From Schaalia canis (GTDB lineage: Bacteria; Actinomycetota; Actinomycetes; Actinomycetales; Actinomycetaceae): a DNA stretch of 64,000 bases. The stretch is taken from the NCBI RefSeq assembly GCF_003858455.1, contig NZ_RQZF01000002.1, positions 1 to 64,000 on the forward strand, in the 5' to 3' direction. Positions 35,619 to 45,142 of the stretch are shown piece by piece. The position numbers and the translations under genes were made by a program. Numbering within the stretch: the first letter of the stretch is position 1; each line of letters opens with the position of its first letter. The notes beneath the pieces were generated by a model. The model was not told where the DNA came from and ran no database searches. It was given only the letters and a program-made list of their open reading frames with translations.

Positions 35619-36689
35619 ATGAGCTCAGATGCTTCCCGGATGAGGCGAGCCCTCCAAGCAGTTGCCCCTGGCACTGCCCTGCGTGAAGGACTGGGCCGTA
35701 TTCAGCGTTCACACACGGGCGCTCTGATTGTGCTGGGATACAACGAAGAGGTGACAAGCCTCTGCTCAGGCGGCTTCGAACTTGATGTTCCCTTCACTGC
35801 CTCGCGTCTGCGAGAGCTGTGCAAGATGGATGGTGCGGTTGTCATTGACCCTGAGCATTGGCGAATCCGCCTGGCGAATGTGCAACTCCTGCCCGACCCG
35901 TCAATCCCCACCACCGAGTCCGGTATGCGTCATCGCACAGCTCAGCGAGTGGCCCGTCAGACTCGTTTACCTGTGCTTTCCCTGTCAGCCTCCATGCGGA
36001 TGATTTCCATTTACGTTGGAGAACTTCACCAGACCGTTGAAGAGCCTGAAGCACTGCTATCGCGTGCGAACCTTGCTGTTGACACCCTTGACCGGTACAG
36101 TCAACGCCTGGATGAGGTCTTGCAGTCACTGACGGTTCTGGAAATGCGGGATTCGGCAACCATTCGTGACGTTGCGACCGTCATGCAGCGCATGGAGATG
36201 ATCCGCCGTATCACCACAGAAATCAACGGTTTCCTTGATGAGCTGGGTTCTGAGGGTCGTCTGCTTGCCCTGCAGATGGATGACCTTTTGCACGGTTCAG
36301 CTTCGCAGCGTGCGCTCATTATGCGCGACTACATCCGCGACCAGGATTCTATTCCTACCGCTGAAACGCTCCTGTCTGAGCTTTCTGGCGAGAAACTCGT
36401 TGACCTCATGGCCGTGGCGAATGTGCTGTCCCTGGGTGTCTTTGACGTCGCTGACCTCGACCGCCTCGTCCAACCGCGAGGCTACCGCGCGCTCTCCCTG
36501 GTGCCCCGCCTACCCTGGTCGGTCATTAAGGATATCGCCCAGCATTGGAACTCTCTGTCTGACTTGCGCGAAGCAACCGTTGAAGAACTCCAAGAGATCG
36601 AAGCGATTGGCCCCTACCGAGCCAAGCTCATCCGGGATAGCCTGCTGCGCCAGCAAGAGATGGCAGACTCGGGCATCGTCGGCTGGTAA
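35619..36689 (+). CDS. disA: DNA integrity scanning diadenylate cyclase DisA
   Basis: A 356-residue enzyme. The N-terminal DAC domain has the catalytic D71-G72-A73 and the R104-H-R-T107 motif. A helical linker (about 150-290) and a C-terminal helix-hairpin-helix DNA-binding domain (LQEIEAIGPYRAKLIRDSL) follow. It makes c-di-AMP from two ATP and stops when it meets branched DNA; RadA is a known partner. AAGGAA precedes the ATG. Confidence 0.96.
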   Translation: MSSDASRMRRALQAVAPGTALREGLGRIQRSHTGALIVLGYNEEVTSLCSGGFELDVPFTASRLRELCKMDGAVVIDPEHWRIRLANVQLLPDPSIPTTESGMRHRTAQRVARQTRLPVLSLSASMRMISIYVGELHQTVEEPEALLSRANLAVDTLDRYSQRLDEVLQSLTVLEMRDSATIRDVATVMQRMEMIRRITTEINGFLDELGSEGRLLALQMDDLLHGSASQRALIMRDYIRDQDSIPTAETLLSELSGEKLVDLMAVANVLSLGVFDVADLDRLVQPRGYRALSLVPRLPWSVIKDIAQHWNSLSDLREATVEELQEIEAIGPYRAKLIRDSLLRQQEMADSGIVGW

Positions 36690-36709
36690 GCGCACGCCGC
36701 AAGCCCCTC

Positions 36710-36772
36710 GTCCCCTGAGCTGGGGACACGCAGCGGCTCGTACCCATATGAGCCATGCTTCGTCCGGCTCAT
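36710..36772. terminator. Paired hairpins between convergent genes
   Basis: Two short stems, GTCCCC/GGGGAC (36710-36727) and ATGAGCC/GGCTCAT (36748-36772), lie between the convergent disA and minus-strand membrane-protein genes. They could serve as terminators for both directions. No T run is clear. Confidence 0.45.
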
Positions 36773-36850
36773 GGGCTCATCCGCGCCGCGAGCACTGCCT
36801 GCCACCACCCCTGAATAGACTCCAGCCCCATGGGGAATCAAGCGGCGTAC

Positions 36851-37642
36851 CTAGGGCAGGACCTCAATGACGTGCTCGCTGCTGGTGTTTTGGTCGCCGT
36901 ACATGACGCGCACCTTATAGGTGCCCGGCTGGGCGAGGTCGGTCGCGCCATCCCCGTCACTATCAACGGGCGCACAGCCCCTGTGACGACGCCCATCCCA
37001 TGTCAGCTCTCCCGTCCAGGACGCCGTTGGGGATAAAAGCAGCGGAGCACTCCCTTCACCGCCCTCGCATTGACGCGAGTCGTAGTACACCTCATCACCG
37101 CTGGTAATCACCAACCCGAAGAGGTCGGCACGGGTGGAGCATGCTGTATTGGCCTGCGTGGCCACTGAAAGTGAGGCCGTCAGAGCTTGCCCAACATGGA
37201 TGCTGCCGGTCGTCGAGTTTAGGGCGAGCATCTCTGAAGTACATTCGGGGATACGCACCGCGTCATTGGGATAGAGAATCCCATCTGCGGTCATCCGGGG
37301 TGAGTCACTATCCTCAACCGCGCCGGACTGCGCACCGCTTTGCACCACGGACTCATCAGAATCAGAAAAGACCCACGCTACCGCGTTAAAAACAGCCCAC
37401 AGGATAAGTCCAACAACAAGAAGCAAGCCCGTGCCCGTAATAATGCGGCGCGGCCACAGGTTCGGGCGTCCTTTCCTCCGACCCGCCTGACGGCGAATCC
37501 CCGACGGCGATCCCGCTAAAGAGGCCTGACGAGGCCGAGCCCGTCCGCTCGCAGACGTGGATGTTCCACTTCCAGAGCGTGTAGCACCCCGACGAGGGCG
37601 TTCCCCCTGCGAAGATCCTGAAGGACGAGAAGAGTTCGGCAT
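36851..37642 (-). CDS. Membrane-anchored protein of unknown function
   Basis: A 263-residue protein. Residues 1-62 are basic and Ser/Gly/Arg-rich, presumably cytoplasmic and disordered. A single transmembrane helix (about 66-92) follows. The outside part has an acidic Ser/Asp linker and a compact domain (about 120-263) with four cysteines that could form two disulfides (PECTSE, NTACST, SRQCEGG, HRGCAP) and a GTYKVRVMYG ending, suggesting a beta-sandwich. I do not recognise the family. It is the last gene of the ftsH-folate run, 38 bases after the DUF3180 gene. Confidence 0.75.
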   Translation of the reverse strand: MPNSSRPSGSSQGERPRRGATRSGSGTSTSASGRARPRQASLAGSPSGIRRQAGRRKGRPNLWPRRIITGTGLLLVVGLILWAVFNAVAWVFSDSDESVVQSGAQSGAVEDSDSPRMTADGILYPNDAVRIPECTSEMLALNSTTGSIHVGQALTASLSVATQANTACSTRADLFGLVITSGDEVYYDSRQCEGGEGSAPLLLSPTASWTGELTWDGRRHRGCAPVDSDGDGATDLAQPGTYKVRVMYGDQNTSSEHVIEVLP

Positions 37643-37680
37643 AGGAGGAACGCTAGCGCGCCCAGAGCAATCCCGAGAGC

Positions 37681-38190
37681 CTACACGCCGCCCGTCAACG
37701 GAGTGTGACGCGTCAAGGAACGAGAGTCACTGCCGCCGCGATTATTCTCTGAATCGTCCGAATCAATCTGGCACCAGCGTTCAACGACGATACCGGAAAG
37801 CGCCCACGACATTGAGCACAGGGCAGCAAAAAGAGCCCACAGTAAAGCCTGGCGAACCCCCACAGCTTCAACCCAGGGAAGGTAAGACACGGATAGGCCC
37901 AACCAGCAACCGACAAGAAAGATGTTGACTCCGGCCGATGCCCGTGCCAGCAAGGCAATTCGGAAAGCCCACAGAGGGGTCATCCGAGTTGGCTTTCCCT
38001 CGCGTAAACGTCGTACGCCCTGACCGGCAATCAACAAGATGATTGCTATCAGCACCGAGGCGAGCGCCCCCAGTGGGCTGACAACAAAAGGACTGTATCC
38101 CAGCGTGAGCAGCACAAAGTTCACTCCCGCAGTTAACGCCGCACCCAGCAGGCCGAAGCCGACAAGAGGCAGCACGGCAAGAGGCTTCAT
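37681..38190 (-). CDS. DUF3180-family membrane protein
   Basis: A 169-residue protein with four hydrophobic segments (about 5-30, 35-58, 78-102, 112-138) and a polar tail. Size, topology and place directly after the folate genes match actinobacterial DUF3180 proteins. Its ATG overlaps the FolB-FolK stop codon as ATGA. Function unknown. Confidence 0.82.
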   Translation of the reverse strand: MKPLAVLPLVGFGLLGAALTAGVNFVLLTLGYSPFVVSPLGALASVLIAIILLIAGQGVRRLREGKPTRMTPLWAFRIALLARASAGVNIFLVGCWLGLSVSYLPWVEAVGVRQALLWALFAALCSMSWALSGIVVERWCQIDSDDSENNRGGSDSRSLTRHTPLTGGV

Positions 38191-40820
38191 GGGTGCTGCG
38201 TATCCCGCTTCACAACCGGAATCATGCCGGTTGCCGTCGGACGCATTGTCACACGATCCAACATTCCCGTTGCGCTCGGAAGATCGGTGACTGCTCCGGT
38301 CAATGTCCCTTCAGGAAGGTCGGGTGCAAGCAGTGAAGCTCGGGGAGTCGCGTTGCGCCCGCCTTCGGAGGAATCGTCAACGATGGTGACCTTCGCACTC
38401 GAAAAATCCCATTGTGGTAGGGGACGCTCACCCATTTCAGCGGCGGAGCCATAATCTGCGCCGTCAACGCCGTGGCCTCGCGTGAGGTTCTCAGAAGAGG
38501 CACGCGGCCCGTCTTCAGGAAGCGGCGCATACTGGGCCGTCCTCTTCGGCAGAGGTCGCCGCGTAGCTTCACGCTCTGCGGCGGCACGCGCTTGGGCGGC
38601 AATCCGCTCGGCCTCAATGCGAGCTGTTTCAGCGCGGACGGCTTCTTCTTGAAGTCGCGTAGCTTCACGAGCGGCAATTTCACGTTGTTCGCGTGCCAGA
38701 CGTTCACGCTGGTACTGTTCCTGTGCTCGACGCTCACGCTCGAACTCTTCTTGCGCCAAGCGCTCACGTTCACGTCGTTCTTCCTCCTGGCGGAGGGCAC
38801 GGCGGCGAGCTTCTTCGGCGCGTTGGGCCTCGATGCGTTCCAGCTCGGCGCGGGCTCGTGCCTCGTCAGCGACTGCGCTCTCTGCTCTGCTACCGGGCAC
38901 ACTCGGATGATTCACCGTGCGCCCACTAAAAGCATGTCCAGAACCTGCCGCACCCGAAGGGTCAGCATCAAAGTGTTGTAATGGAGCCCAGCGCATGGGA
39001 CGGTGTCCCGGATTCTCTTCGAGAACCGCATCATCCACGAGAACCTGCTGGAAGGGAAGAGGCTGGGCGACGGCCGGCCCTTCCGCAGCGGAGGCTACCT
39101 CCGTGTGGGGAGCTTCTGTCCGGGAGGGAACGCCCTGCCTGGTTTCATGTGAGGTCGCAGGATTGCCAGGAGAAACGACAAAGTCCAGACGGTGCCCATT
39201 ACCTTGGGCCGAGGCGGCGGGCGTTGGGGTGGGAGCCTGGCGAGGAAGCGAAACTGCCGGAGAAACCGCGGCTATCGGGGAAGCCGGAACTGGAGGAGAC
39301 GAAGGGGGGGCAGAAGATGGAGTGGCAGGGCGAGGCGCATGAGCCTGCACAGGGGGCTGGTCCTGTGCGGTAGTAACCGAGGGAGTCTCCCTCTGACGCG
39401 TCACGTTGCCTGGCTCATTCTCGGCAGTCGGCTGCTGAGGAATATCCTCGGGTTCAATAGGTGTTTGTGCCCAGGAATTCCACACCTTGTGCCACAGCAG
39501 GTCAGCTCCTTGATCAGGCTGCAAGGAGGCTTTCGAGCTCGGATCAAGTCTGTCAAGGCGGCTCAGCGCTAGGGGTTGGGCAATCTCTGGCACCGCAATG
39601 GGGGGTATAACCAGAGGGCGGGCGGGATCGGACATCCCGGGAATCTCTGCAAGAGTGGACGGCTCGTTCAGCACCGGCTGAGGTTCGGCACCGGGTGAGG
39701 ATTCACGGGTATGACCACCAGCAGCAACCAGGGAATCGGACTCCGCTTGGATCCCCTCTGGGGACTCCAACCAGTCATCTACTGCGTCGACAATGCCGTT
39801 CAGGTCAGCCGTACGACTGAGAAGATCATCAATGGAGCCAAAGCCCGGTAGCGTAGCCTCTGGGTCGATCAGGAGCCAGGGCGCAAGAACGAAAGCACGC
39901 AGGTGAGCGCGCGGGTGAGGAATAGTGAGCGTAGCGTCGCTGACATGAAGATCACCCATCGAAATGATGTCGATATCAATGCTGCGCGGCCCCCAGTGCT
40001 CATGGCGCTCACGGCCAAGTGCTGCTTCAATACCGGCAGTGTGATTCAGCAACTCGTGGGGAGTCAAGGTAGTGCTGCCAAGAATGACCGCATTCCAATG
40101 ATCGTCTTGGGGCGCCTGCCCGGGTGCGAGCACCGCGTGGGTGCGCAGCAAAGGTGAGACATCATGGATGTGGATTCGGGGGATATCAATAAGGTGTGAG
40201 ACCGCAGCCGCAAGAGTAACGGGTACATCTCCGACATTACCGCCCAGAGCCAGCACAAAAGGATGAGACTGGGGTTCTTGGAGAGGCGTCTGTGGTGTAA
40301 GCGGCGCGGCGGGCGTAGGTGGCGACTCTACTAAGGACGGCAGAGCGGGAGCCTCGTCAGGCCCGCCAAACCCTACCAGGGGTTCGTCTGCTTCTGGAGC
40401 GACCTTGCCGTCAACAACAGTGATATCACGGATTCGCGCGATTGTTCCGGGCGTATTCCCGCGGCGGACGGTGACCGCCACGTCGGTGAACTCCTGTTCG
40501 AGGGGCGCCTGCGGCTTGTGAACGGTGACCTCTAATCCTTCAACGCGAGGGTTGGCCAGGAGGACGTCCGAGATTCGCTGGGCGAGGGTTTCAATCAGGT
40601 GAGCGGGGGGACCTTCAACGACTGCCACGACATCATTGGCAACGTCAGCGTAAGAGACAGTGTCGGCAATATCATCGCTGCTGATCGCGTCTGTTGTGTC
40701 AACCCACAGGGCGATGTCGATGACAAAAGGTTGCGGGGCAGCATGCTCGAACTCAAACACCCCGTGGATGCCTTCGGCGGTCAGCCCTCGGAGGGTGATG
40801 ATGTCAAGCTTCGCGCTCAC
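38187..40820 (-). CDS. folK: FolB-FolK fusion with very long disordered/coiled-coil tail
   Basis: An 877-residue protein. Residues 1-120 are dihydroneopterin aldolase (FolB: LRGLTAEGIHGVFEFE, VSYADVAN). Residues about 190-330 are hydroxymethyldihydropterin pyrophosphokinase (FolK: LALGGNVGD, RHEHWGPRSIDIDII, IPHPRAHLRAFVLAPW). These are two consecutive steps of folate synthesis. The remaining 540 residues are not enzymatic: a Pro/Ala/Gln/Ser-rich stretch (about 340-645), an Arg/Glu/Ala coiled coil (about 648-754) and an acidic, Pro/Thr-rich end. Separate FolB and FolK are about 120 and 160 residues. The GTG start follows the folP stop by 10 bases. Confidence 0.9.
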   Translation of the reverse strand: MSAKLDIITLRGLTAEGIHGVFEFEHAAPQPFVIDIALWVDTTDAISSDDIADTVSYADVANDVVAVVEGPPAHLIETLAQRISDVLLANPRVEGLEVTVHKPQAPLEQEFTDVAVTVRRGNTPGTIARIRDITVVDGKVAPEADEPLVGFGGPDEAPALPSLVESPPTPAAPLTPQTPLQEPQSHPFVLALGGNVGDVPVTLAAAVSHLIDIPRIHIHDVSPLLRTHAVLAPGQAPQDDHWNAVILGSTTLTPHELLNHTAGIEAALGRERHEHWGPRSIDIDIISMGDLHVSDATLTIPHPRAHLRAFVLAPWLLIDPEATLPGFGSIDDLLSRTADLNGIVDAVDDWLESPEGIQAESDSLVAAGGHTRESSPGAEPQPVLNEPSTLAEIPGMSDPARPLVIPPIAVPEIAQPLALSRLDRLDPSSKASLQPDQGADLLWHKVWNSWAQTPIEPEDIPQQPTAENEPGNVTRQRETPSVTTAQDQPPVQAHAPRPATPSSAPPSSPPVPASPIAAVSPAVSLPRQAPTPTPAASAQGNGHRLDFVVSPGNPATSHETRQGVPSRTEAPHTEVASAAEGPAVAQPLPFQQVLVDDAVLEENPGHRPMRWAPLQHFDADPSGAAGSGHAFSGRTVNHPSVPGSRAESAVADEARARAELERIEAQRAEEARRRALRQEEERRERERLAQEEFERERRAQEQYQRERLAREQREIAAREATRLQEEAVRAETARIEAERIAAQARAAAEREATRRPLPKRTAQYAPLPEDGPRASSENLTRGHGVDGADYGSAAEMGERPLPQWDFSSAKVTIVDDSSEGGRNATPRASLLAPDLPEGTLTGAVTDLPSATGMLDRVTMRPTATGMIPVVKRDTQHP

Positions 40821-40830
40821 TGTCTCAACC

Positions 40831-41784
40831 TCACTTCCCGCTGTTCTCTGTATCTGGATTCTCTGTATCTGGGTTCTTTACGTCTGGCTCGTGTCGACGG
40901 AGGCTCTCCATTTCCTGGAGCACCCGCACATTCGCTTCGATGTTATGAACTCGGACTGCCCATATGCCCTGATGGGCAAGCATCCGAGTGACCTCGGCTG
41001 TCAAAGCATCCTTGTCATTTCCCCGTGTTGCCAGGAAACGTTTACGTGATGCTCCAACGAGCACAGGATACCCTAGCGCCCTGAAGGCTTCGAGTGAGTC
41101 AAGAATAGTCCAACATTGTTCATTAGTGAGCGAGAAGCCAAGACCAGGATCAATAATGATGCGTTCACGGGCTACTCCCGCCGCCAGAGCATCATCCACC
41201 TGCCCCTGAATACGCTCACACAGTGTGGCAATCAGATCATCACCATAGTCAAAATGTTCCTCTGGAGTGCCCGGCAAAGCACGGAAATGCTGAACAACAT
41301 AGGCACACTCAGTTCCCGCAACAACCTCGTTCATCGCCGGATCGAGACGGCCACCAGAGACGTCATTAATAATGCTCGCCCCGACCGCCGCAGCCCGCCG
41401 CGCAGTGTCAGCATGAATCGTGTCGACAGAAACAAGGAAACCAGCCCCCGCAAGAGCCTCGACCACCTGCCCGATTCGAGACCATTCCTCTTCGGAGCTA
41501 ATACGGCGCGACCCCGGACGGGTCGATTCTCCGCCAACGTCAATGATGTCAGCACCCTGGAGACGCATCTGCTCCGCATGAGCAAATGCGTCTACGGGAT
41601 TCACCCACAGCCCCCCATCCGAGAAAGAATCGGGGGTCATGTTGAGAATACCCATTACCAGAGTTCGCCCCTGAGGGAGCACGCGCCCAGCGGGTAGCTG
41701 CGGAGACAACGGCAGCGCAATGGGCGAGTGACCATCATTCGCCCCGCTCATAGGGCGACTGTCAGCAGAGGCAAGGAAAGTCAC
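40831..41784 (-). CDS. folP: Dihydropteroate synthase
   Basis: A 317-residue TIM-barrel enzyme with the pterin-binding signatures [15 protein letters not shown] and [10 protein letters not shown], plus [14 protein letters not shown] and VGASRKRFL. It condenses the pterin diphosphate with p-aminobenzoate and is the sulfonamide target. About 35 residues precede the usual start. The C terminus ends in an NPDTEN-type repeat encoded by three 15-bp units. The GTG start overlaps the folE stop (GTGA). Confidence 0.95.
   Translation of the reverse strand: MTFLASADSRPMSGANDGHSPIALPLSPQLPAGRVLPQGRTLVMGILNMTPDSFSDGGLWVNPVDAFAHAEQMRLQGADIIDVGGESTRPGSRRISSEEEWSRIGQVVEALAGAGFLVSVDTIHADTARRAAAVGASIINDVSGGRLDPAMNEVVAGTECAYVVQHFRALPGTPEEHFDYGDDLIATLCERIQGQVDDALAAGVARERIIIDPGLGFSLTNEQCWTILDSLEAFRALGYPVLVGASRKRFLATRGNDKDALTAEVTRMLAHQGIWAVRVHNIEANVRVLQEMESLRRHEPDVKNPDTENPDTENSGK
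40844..40888. repeat. 15-bp tandem repeat in the 3' end of folP
   Basis: Three consecutive 15-bp units (TTCTCTGTATCTGGA, TTCTCTGTATCTGGG, TTCTTTACGTCTGGC on the plus strand) encode the repetitive NPDTE tail of FolP. Because the unit is a multiple of three, copy-number change would alter only tail length. Confidence 0.85.
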
Positions 41785-42347
41785 CGAGGCCCACCCATCA
41801 CCAGGGCCATCATCTCGGCTCGGGTCGCTGGGTGGTTCATAATGCCTCGCAGAGCTGAAGTGACCGTTGATGCGCCTGGCTTACGAATACCGCGCATCGT
41901 CATACACATGTGCTCGGCTTCCATCACCACAATCGTGCCTTGAGGTGCAAGAACTTCATGCAAAGCGTCAGCGATCTGAGAAGTCAGTCGCTCTTGGACC
42001 TGCGGCCGACGCGCGTAGCCTTCAACAACGCGAGCCAACTTTGACAGGCCGGTCACGCGGCCTTGTGAGGGAATGTACCCCACATGCGCCCGCCCGTAAA
42101 AGGGAAGCAGGTGGTGTTCGCACACCGAGTGAAACTCAATGTCGCGGACAAGCACAAGCTCGTCGGTGCCCGTCTCAAACGTCGTACGTAGATGTTCCCG
42201 GGGATCCTCATTCATCCCCGACAGGAGTTCCTTCCACGCGCGCCCCATACGAGCAGGCGTATCTTGGATTCCTTCGCGGGTTGGGTCCTCACCGACCGCG
42301 ACGAGTAAGTCCTTTACTGCGGCAACAACAGCTTCCTCGTTATACAT
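41781..42347 (-). CDS. folE: GTP cyclohydrolase I
   Basis: A 188-residue enzyme with zinc ligands C76, H79 ([12 protein letters not shown]) and C148 (EHMCMTMRG), and the catalytic region [11 protein letters not shown]. It converts GTP to dihydroneopterin triphosphate, the first step of folate synthesis. Its ATG overlaps the ftsH stop by one base (TGATG). Confidence 0.97.
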   Translation of the reverse strand: MYNEEAVVAAVKDLLVAVGEDPTREGIQDTPARMGRAWKELLSGMNEDPREHLRTTFETGTDELVLVRDIEFHSVCEHHLLPFYGRAHVGYIPSQGRVTGLSKLARVVEGYARRPQVQERLTSQIADALHEVLAPQGTIVVMEAEHMCMTMRGIRKPGASTVTSALRGIMNHPATRAEMMALVMGGPR

Positions 42348-44401
42348 CAGATGCTACGTTCCTCACTCGTCTGAGTCCCGTCAGTGGCAGTGTTCTCTCC
42401 CGCGCTGACCTGCGAGGTGAGGTCAAGGGCAGGTCCTGTGGCAGGCGTATCGCTAACGCCCACAGGGTTTCCCATCACGGCTCCGGGGATGGCAGCATCG
42501 GCACCGTAGTTCCACACGGGGCGTTCATCCTGCTTGACAATGTCAGCGAAAATCTCGGCAAGCTGCGCCTCATCAAGAGTTTCTTCCTCAAGAAGACGCT
42601 CAGCAAGGGTGTCAAGGACGGCGCGGTTTCGAGTGAGAATCTCCCACGCTTCACGCACGGCGTTATCCATCAAGGTGCGCACTTCTGCGTCCACGATGGC
42701 CGCAGTTTCACCCGAGTATCCCGGACCTTGGGCGTGTCCGCCCCCGGTGTGAGAGAAGGGTTCCGTGTCGGAACCACCCAGCTTAACGGTACCGACCCGT
42801 TCTGACATGCCGTATTCGACAACCATTGCCCGAGCGGTCTGAGTGGCTTTTTGAATGTCATTGGCTGCGCCACTGGAGGGATCTCGGAAGATCAGTTCTT
42901 CAGCGACGCGACCACCCATGGCATACACCAGGTCATCGAGCATTTGATTGCGCGTCTTGGAGTAGCGGTCTTCCGTGGGCATCACCATCGTGTAGCCCAA
43001 AGCGCGGCCACGGGGCAGGATCGTCACCTTCGTCACCGGATCGGTGTAGCGCAATGCGGCAGCGCACAGTGCGTGGCCGCCCTCGTGGTAGGCGGTAACA
43101 GCCTTATCGTGATCATTCATGACGCGGGTGCGCTTTTGCGGACCGGCGATCACACGGTCAATAGCCTCATCAATAGCACGATCATCAATGAGGTCAGCGT
43201 TGGAACGCGCAGTCAACAAAGCTGCCTCGTTAAGGACATTAGCCAGATCCGCACCGGTGAAACCGGGGGTACGTTTCGCAATCTGACGCAAATCCACGTC
43301 ATCGGTGAGAGGCTTACCTGCGGCGTGCACCTTGAGGATGGCCTCACGGCCCTTCAGGTCAGGGGCATCCACAGCGATCTGACGATCAAAACGGCCCGGA
43401 CGCAACAGGGCAGGGTCAAGAATGTCGGGGCGGTTGGTTGCCGCAATGAGGATGACATTGGCGCGATCATCGAAACCGTCAAGCTCCACAAGAAGCTGGT
43501 TAAGGGTTTGTTCACGCTCGTCATTGCCGCCACCAATACCGGAGCCACGGTGTCGACCAACAGCATCAATCTCGTCGATAAAGACGATCGCAGGAGCGTT
43601 CTTCTTGGCACGCACGAAAAGGTCACGCACACGTGAGGCACCAACGCCGACGTAGAGCTCAAGGAACTCTGAGCCGGAGATTGAGAAGAAAGGAACCTGG
43701 GCTTCGCCAGCCACTGCCTTCGCTAGCAGGGTCTTACCCGTGCCGGGAGGACCATACAGCAGAACGCCACGGGGAATTTTCGCGCCAACCTTACGGAACT
43801 TTTCAGGGCTGGCCAAGAACTCGCGGATTTCCTCAAGTTCTTCGACTGCTTCGTCCTCGCCTGCGACATCAGCGAAGGTAACATCTGGGCGTTCCTGGTT
43901 AAATTCTTTCGCCTGAGACTGGGTGAAACCACCCAGCATCTTGCCCCCACCCATCCGTGAATTAAGGAACCAGAACGCCAGACCCATCACCAACAGCAAA
44001 GGCAGAACCATCTGCAGCATTGCCATCAGTGCCGAGGTACGCGGATACAGAGCGTTCCAGCCCTTTGCCGGTTCGGCTTTCTGCGCTGCTGCAATGATGT
44101 CCTTGGTCTGAACCTCGGCATAGGTAAAGACAATGGAGGTTCCCAGGTTGCGGGAGGGGTCACCGAGTCCGGTTGTCTTGTGTTCCCAATCCTTGGTCAG
44201 CGTGAGATTCACCTGCTGGGTCACGTCATTAATGACAACGCGCTCAACGGTGTCGCTCTTAAGGATTTCGAGACCTTCAGAGGTGTCGACCTCTTGCGGT
44301 TGGAAAACCTGCCACAGGTACCATCCCGCCATCATCAAAATCAACAGTGGGATGAGAATAAACGCGAGATTAATCCGCTTCATTTTCGTGCGCTCTGCCA
44401 C
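42347..44401 (-). CDS. ftsH: ATP-dependent zinc metalloprotease FtsH
   Basis: A 684-residue membrane protease. Two transmembrane segments (about 10-30 and 128-148) flank an outside domain. The AAA domain has [16 protein letters not shown] and FIDEIDAVG. The protease domain has the zinc motif HEGGH. A Gly/Thr-rich tail of about 60 residues follows. It degrades membrane and short-lived cytosolic proteins. The start is a GTG with AAAGGA upstream. Gene order hpt-ftsH-folE-folP-folBK is the standard actinobacterial arrangement. Confidence 0.97.
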   Translation of the reverse strand: MAERTKMKRINLAFILIPLLILMMAGWYLWQVFQPQEVDTSEGLEILKSDTVERVVINDVTQQVNLTLTKDWEHKTTGLGDPSRNLGTSIVFTYAEVQTKDIIAAAQKAEPAKGWNALYPRTSALMAMLQMVLPLLLVMGLAFWFLNSRMGGGKMLGGFTQSQAKEFNQERPDVTFADVAGEDEAVEELEEIREFLASPEKFRKVGAKIPRGVLLYGPPGTGKTLLAKAVAGEAQVPFFSISGSEFLELYVGVGASRVRDLFVRAKKNAPAIVFIDEIDAVGRHRGSGIGGGNDEREQTLNQLLVELDGFDDRANVILIAATNRPDILDPALLRPGRFDRQIAVDAPDLKGREAILKVHAAGKPLTDDVDLRQIAKRTPGFTGADLANVLNEAALLTARSNADLIDDRAIDEAIDRVIAGPQKRTRVMNDHDKAVTAYHEGGHALCAAALRYTDPVTKVTILPRGRALGYTMVMPTEDRYSKTRNQMLDDLVYAMGGRVAEELIFRDPSSGAANDIQKATQTARAMVVEYGMSERVGTVKLGGSDTEPFSHTGGGHAQGPGYSGETAAIVDAEVRTLMDNAVREAWEILTRNRAVLDTLAERLLEEETLDEAQLAEIFADIVKQDERPVWNYGADAAIPGAVMGNPVGVSDTPATGPALDLTSQVSAGENTATDGTQTSEERSI

Positions 44402-44421
44402 GAGAATCCTTTGTTCTTTAC

Positions 44422-44976
44422 TTATCCGCCGTAAACATGAGATGCCAGGGTGCCAACGAAAGGCAGGTGGCGATAGCGTTCGGCGTAGTCGAGCCCGTAT
44501 CCAATGACAAACTCATTGGGAATATCAAAACCAACATAGGAGACATCCACATCAACCTTCGCTGCCTCTGGCTTTCGCAGCAAGGTGGCGATACGGACCG
44601 ACGCCGCACCGCGATTCTCCAGATTAGTTTTCAGCCAGGAAAGGGTCAGACCGGAGTCGATAATGTCTTCCACGATGAGAACATGTCTGCCGTGGACATC
44701 ATTGTCGAGGTCCTTGAGAATGCGGACAACCCCTGAGGATTTGGTACCAGATCCATAGGAGGATACGGCCATCCAGTCCATCTGCAGGGAAGCATGGATC
44801 TTACGAGAAAGATCAGCCATCACCATGACGGCTCCGCGTAAAACACCAACGAGGAGAATATCCTTGTCCTCGTAGTCGCGGTCGATTTCGGCTGCCATTT
44901 CTTCCAGGCGCGCGTGGATTTGTTCCTCTGTGAACAAGATGTCCTTGAGGTCGCTTCCCATATCTTTCGCGTCCAC
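44422..44976 (-). CDS. hpt: Hypoxanthine-guanine phosphoribosyltransferase
   Basis: A 184-residue purine salvage enzyme. The PRPP-binding motif is [30 protein letters not shown] and [10 protein letters not shown] are also characteristic. It converts hypoxanthine or guanine to IMP or GMP. The GTG at 44976 has GGAAGG upstream and is preferred; the ATG at 44991 has none. It lies 20 bases before ftsH. The 166 bases between it and tilS show nothing recognisable. Confidence 0.93.
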   Translation of the reverse strand: MDAKDMGSDLKDILFTEEQIHARLEEMAAEIDRDYEDKDILLVGVLRGAVMVMADLSRKIHASLQMDWMAVSSYGSGTKSSGVVRILKDLDNDVHGRHVLIVEDIIDSGLTLSWLKTNLENRGAASVRIATLLRKPEAAKVDVDVSYVGFDIPNEFVIGYGLDYAERYRHLPFVGTLASHVYGG

Positions 44977-45142
44977 TCCAGGCCCTTCCATCAGTTTGCG
45001 TGGTGGCAGGTAAACACCTGCACCTTTAAGCGTGCCACATTTCCCTGGGGAACGCCCCCTCCATCCCGTTTCTTCGCCCAGAGCGTAGACGCACCCCCAC
45101 TGCCCTTCTCCGTAGCTAATTCACAGTGAGCACGCCGAGTTT

